DNA from: Candidatus Dadabacteria bacterium
Lineage (GTDB): Bacteria; Desulfobacterota_D; UBA1144; Nemesobacterales; UBA2774
DNA: 5,960 bases
Assembly: GCA_030632765.1 (NCBI GenBank)
Contig: DAOVUC010000113.1
Span: forward strand, 1-5,960
Direction: 5' to 3'
Positions 4,701 through 5,960 of this stretch are shown piece after piece. How positions within the stretch are numbered: the stretch's first letter is position 1; every line of letters starts with the position of its first letter. Both the position numbers and the translations under genes were made by a program. The notes under the pieces are model-generated. The model saw only the letters and a program-made list of their open reading frames with translations, searched no databases and was not told where the DNA came from.

Positions 4701-5777
4701 ATGGATAAGACTGAGAATTTACTTAAAGAGCTGACTGAGGCACACGGTATTCCCGGATATGAAGCGGATGTGCGTAAGGTAATTAAAAGTTACTTTAAAT
4801 CCATTGGCGAGATAAAAGAGGATAATATGGGGAGTCTTATCTGTAAGAAAGCTGGGAAAGAAGCTGCTCCTAAAATTATGTTAGCAGGACATATGGACGA
4901 AGTGGGTTTTATGGTTAAGCACATTTCTTCAGACGGCTATATAAGGTTTACTACTCTAGGTGGTTGGTGGGATCAGGTTCTGCTAAGTCAGAGGGTTACA
5001 ATAAAAACTAATAAAGGTGATGTGCTTGGTGTGATTGGCGCTAAGCCCCCACATCTTCTCTCACAAGAGGAACGTAATAAAGTCGTAACCAGAAAGAATA
5101 TGTACATAGATATTGGTGCTACATCGGAAAAGGATGTTGAAAAAGCGGGTATTAGGGTGGGAGATTCTATAGTTCCTGTAAGTGAATTTACAATATTAGC
5201 TAATCCTAAAACTTATATGTCCAAAGCTTTTGATGATCGTGTGGGTTGCGCTGTTGTAATTTCAGCGCTTACTTCTCTAGGCAAGAATAGTCATCCCAAC
5301 ACACTCTATGGAGTTGCAACCGTTCAGGAAGAGGTTGGTGTAAGGGGAGCAACCACAAGTGTGGACATGGTTGATCCGGATATCGCAATTATCCTAGAGT
5401 CAGACATAGCCGGGGATGTCCCGGGAATAAAGCCTGATGAATCGTCAACTAAATTCTCCGGCGGACCTTCTTTGCTGCTATATGACGCCCGTATGATACC
5501 GAATCTTAAACTCAGGGATTTAGTTATCGATACTGCAAAGAAAAATAAAATTCCTCTTCAGTTCACAACTATGGAGGGAGGAGCAACGGACGGCTCTATA
5601 ATTCATTTGCATAAAAGCGGCGTACCTACAGTTGTTCTCGGAGTTCCTTCGCGGCATATTCACAGTCACAATTCAATTATCCATAGAGATGACTTCGATA
5701 ATACGGTTAAGCTTTTAAAAGCGGTTGTTCAAAAACTGGATAAAAAAACGGTTCAGAATATTAAGACGTTCAGGTAA
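4701..5777 (+). CDS. M42-family metallo-aminopeptidase (TET/FrvX-like)
   Basis: This 358-residue protein is a cytoplasmic co-catalytic metallopeptidase of family M42, whose members usually assemble into tetrahedral dodecamers that trim short peptides from the N-terminus. All expected residues are visible: the first ligand in GHMDEVGF (His64, with catalytic Asp66), the bridging Asp in AFDDRVG (178-179), the catalytic base and ligand pair in QEEVGVRG (Glu210, Glu211), the ligand in ESDIAGD (Asp235), and the last His in RHIHSHNS (His321). The PDZ-like/beta-barrel insertion typical of M42 spans roughly 75-165. Length is normal (340-370). The start is supported by GAGAGG at 4687-4692. Family members prefer various residues (Glu/Asp, Leu or Lys), and which one applies here is not readable. 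It is divergent from the exported-protein gene. No terminator hairpin was seen directly after the stop. Confidence 0.93.
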   Translation: MDKTENLLKELTEAHGIPGYEADVRKVIKSYFKSIGEIKEDNMGSLICKKAGKEAAPKIMLAGHMDEVGFMVKHISSDGYIRFTTLGGWWDQVLLSQRVTIKTNKGDVLGVIGAKPPHLLSQEERNKVVTRKNMYIDIGATSEKDVEKAGIRVGDSIVPVSEFTILANPKTYMSKAFDDRVGCAVVISALTSLGKNSHPNTLYGVATVQEEVGVRGATTSVDMVDPDIAIILESDIAGDVPGIKPDESSTKFSGGPSLLLYDARMIPNLKLRDLVIDTAKKNKIPLQFTTMEGGATDGSIIHLHKSGVPTVVLGVPSRHIHSHNSIIHRDDFDNTVKLLKAVVQKLDKKTVQNIKTFR

Positions 5778-5865
5778 TTATTGTGTGCGCATGTACTGAT
5801 CCCCTTTTGTAAATCTAACTTTTATTGATCTTTCCCAAATGCCTTAATTTAGAAGCCATTATTTT

Positions 5866-5960
5866 ATCTCCTCTTAAAGGGGGGGGGATTAAGATGGGGT
5901 GAAAACACCCGCGCACCCTGAGGTTCTCGAAGGGTGAAATCCAAAAGGCTCCGTCCTTCA
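5866..5960 (+). repeat. Compound palindromic intergenic repeat, copy 2 (cut by window edge)
   Basis: A CTCCTCTTAAAGG-type module ends in a run of nine G (5879-5887). A 5-bp hairpin GGGTG-AAAA-CACCC (5897-5910) follows, then the second module, where CACCCT (5914-5919) pairs with AGGGTG (5931-5936). Bases 5918-5942 equal 1659-1683 exactly, and the similarity continues through CCGTCCTTC to the edge. Order and orientation match copy 1, while the spacer between modules differs completely. The gap 5778-5865 before it shows nothing I can name. Confidence 0.65.

Noticed and set aside
1597..5960. The two same-orientation compound repeats as ends of a mobile unit carrying npdG, yjbQ, the MBL-fold gene and the M42 gene
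   Set aside because: There is no transposase, integrase or target-site duplication, and base composition looks the same inside and outside. Repeats of this type are usually numerous across a genome, so two copies flanking any four genes is expected.

Overview
The window reads as a piece of a low-GC, uncultured bacterial chromosome. It looks bacterial rather than archaeal because most genes have Shine-Dalgarno sites, sigma70-like -35/-10 boxes are visible, and two genes encode ordinary Sec signal peptides. An NpdG-type NADPH:F420 oxidoreductase hints at a coenzyme-F420 user. The palindromic intergenic repeats (families rich in CTCCCTT/AAGGGAG and CTGAGG...TCGAAGG) recall those scattered through environmental Desulfobacterota-like and candidate-phylum genomes. 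That lineage guess is weak, and no rRNA or marker gene settles it.

Layout, left to right. An alpha/beta-hydrolase (101-880, +) has a TATAAT box so close to its ATG that the mRNA may be leaderless. A secreted, acidic, unrecognised protein follows (1017-1538, +) behind a good promoter. The gene-free stretch 1539-1904 holds a hairpin, a compound palindromic repeat and an imperfect 7-bp tandem repeat. Next is npdG (1905-2564, +), which converges on a two-gene minus-strand operon. That operon is a beta-CASP/metallo-beta-lactamase-fold protein that has lost most catalytic residues (4003-3035), followed after 10 nt by yjbQ (3024-2605). Upstream of it, also on the minus strand, is a small exported protein of NTF2-like appearance (4526-4113). 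The last gene is an M42 metallo-aminopeptidase (4701-5777, +), and the window ends inside a second copy of the compound repeat.

The genes do not form one pathway. They look like housekeeping and accessory metabolism: a hydrolase, a hydride-transfer enzyme, a YjbQ enzyme and peptide turnover. The best-supported functional links are local. The MBL-fold gene and yjbQ share an overlapping stop codon and Shine-Dalgarno site. The small exported protein and the M42 peptidase are divergently transcribed from overlapping promoters that straddle one palindrome.

I did not find a convincing new multi-gene system. The items most worth following are the MBL-fold pseudoenzyme paired with yjbQ, its structured leader that lacks a ribosome binding site, and the shared palindrome in the divergent promoter.
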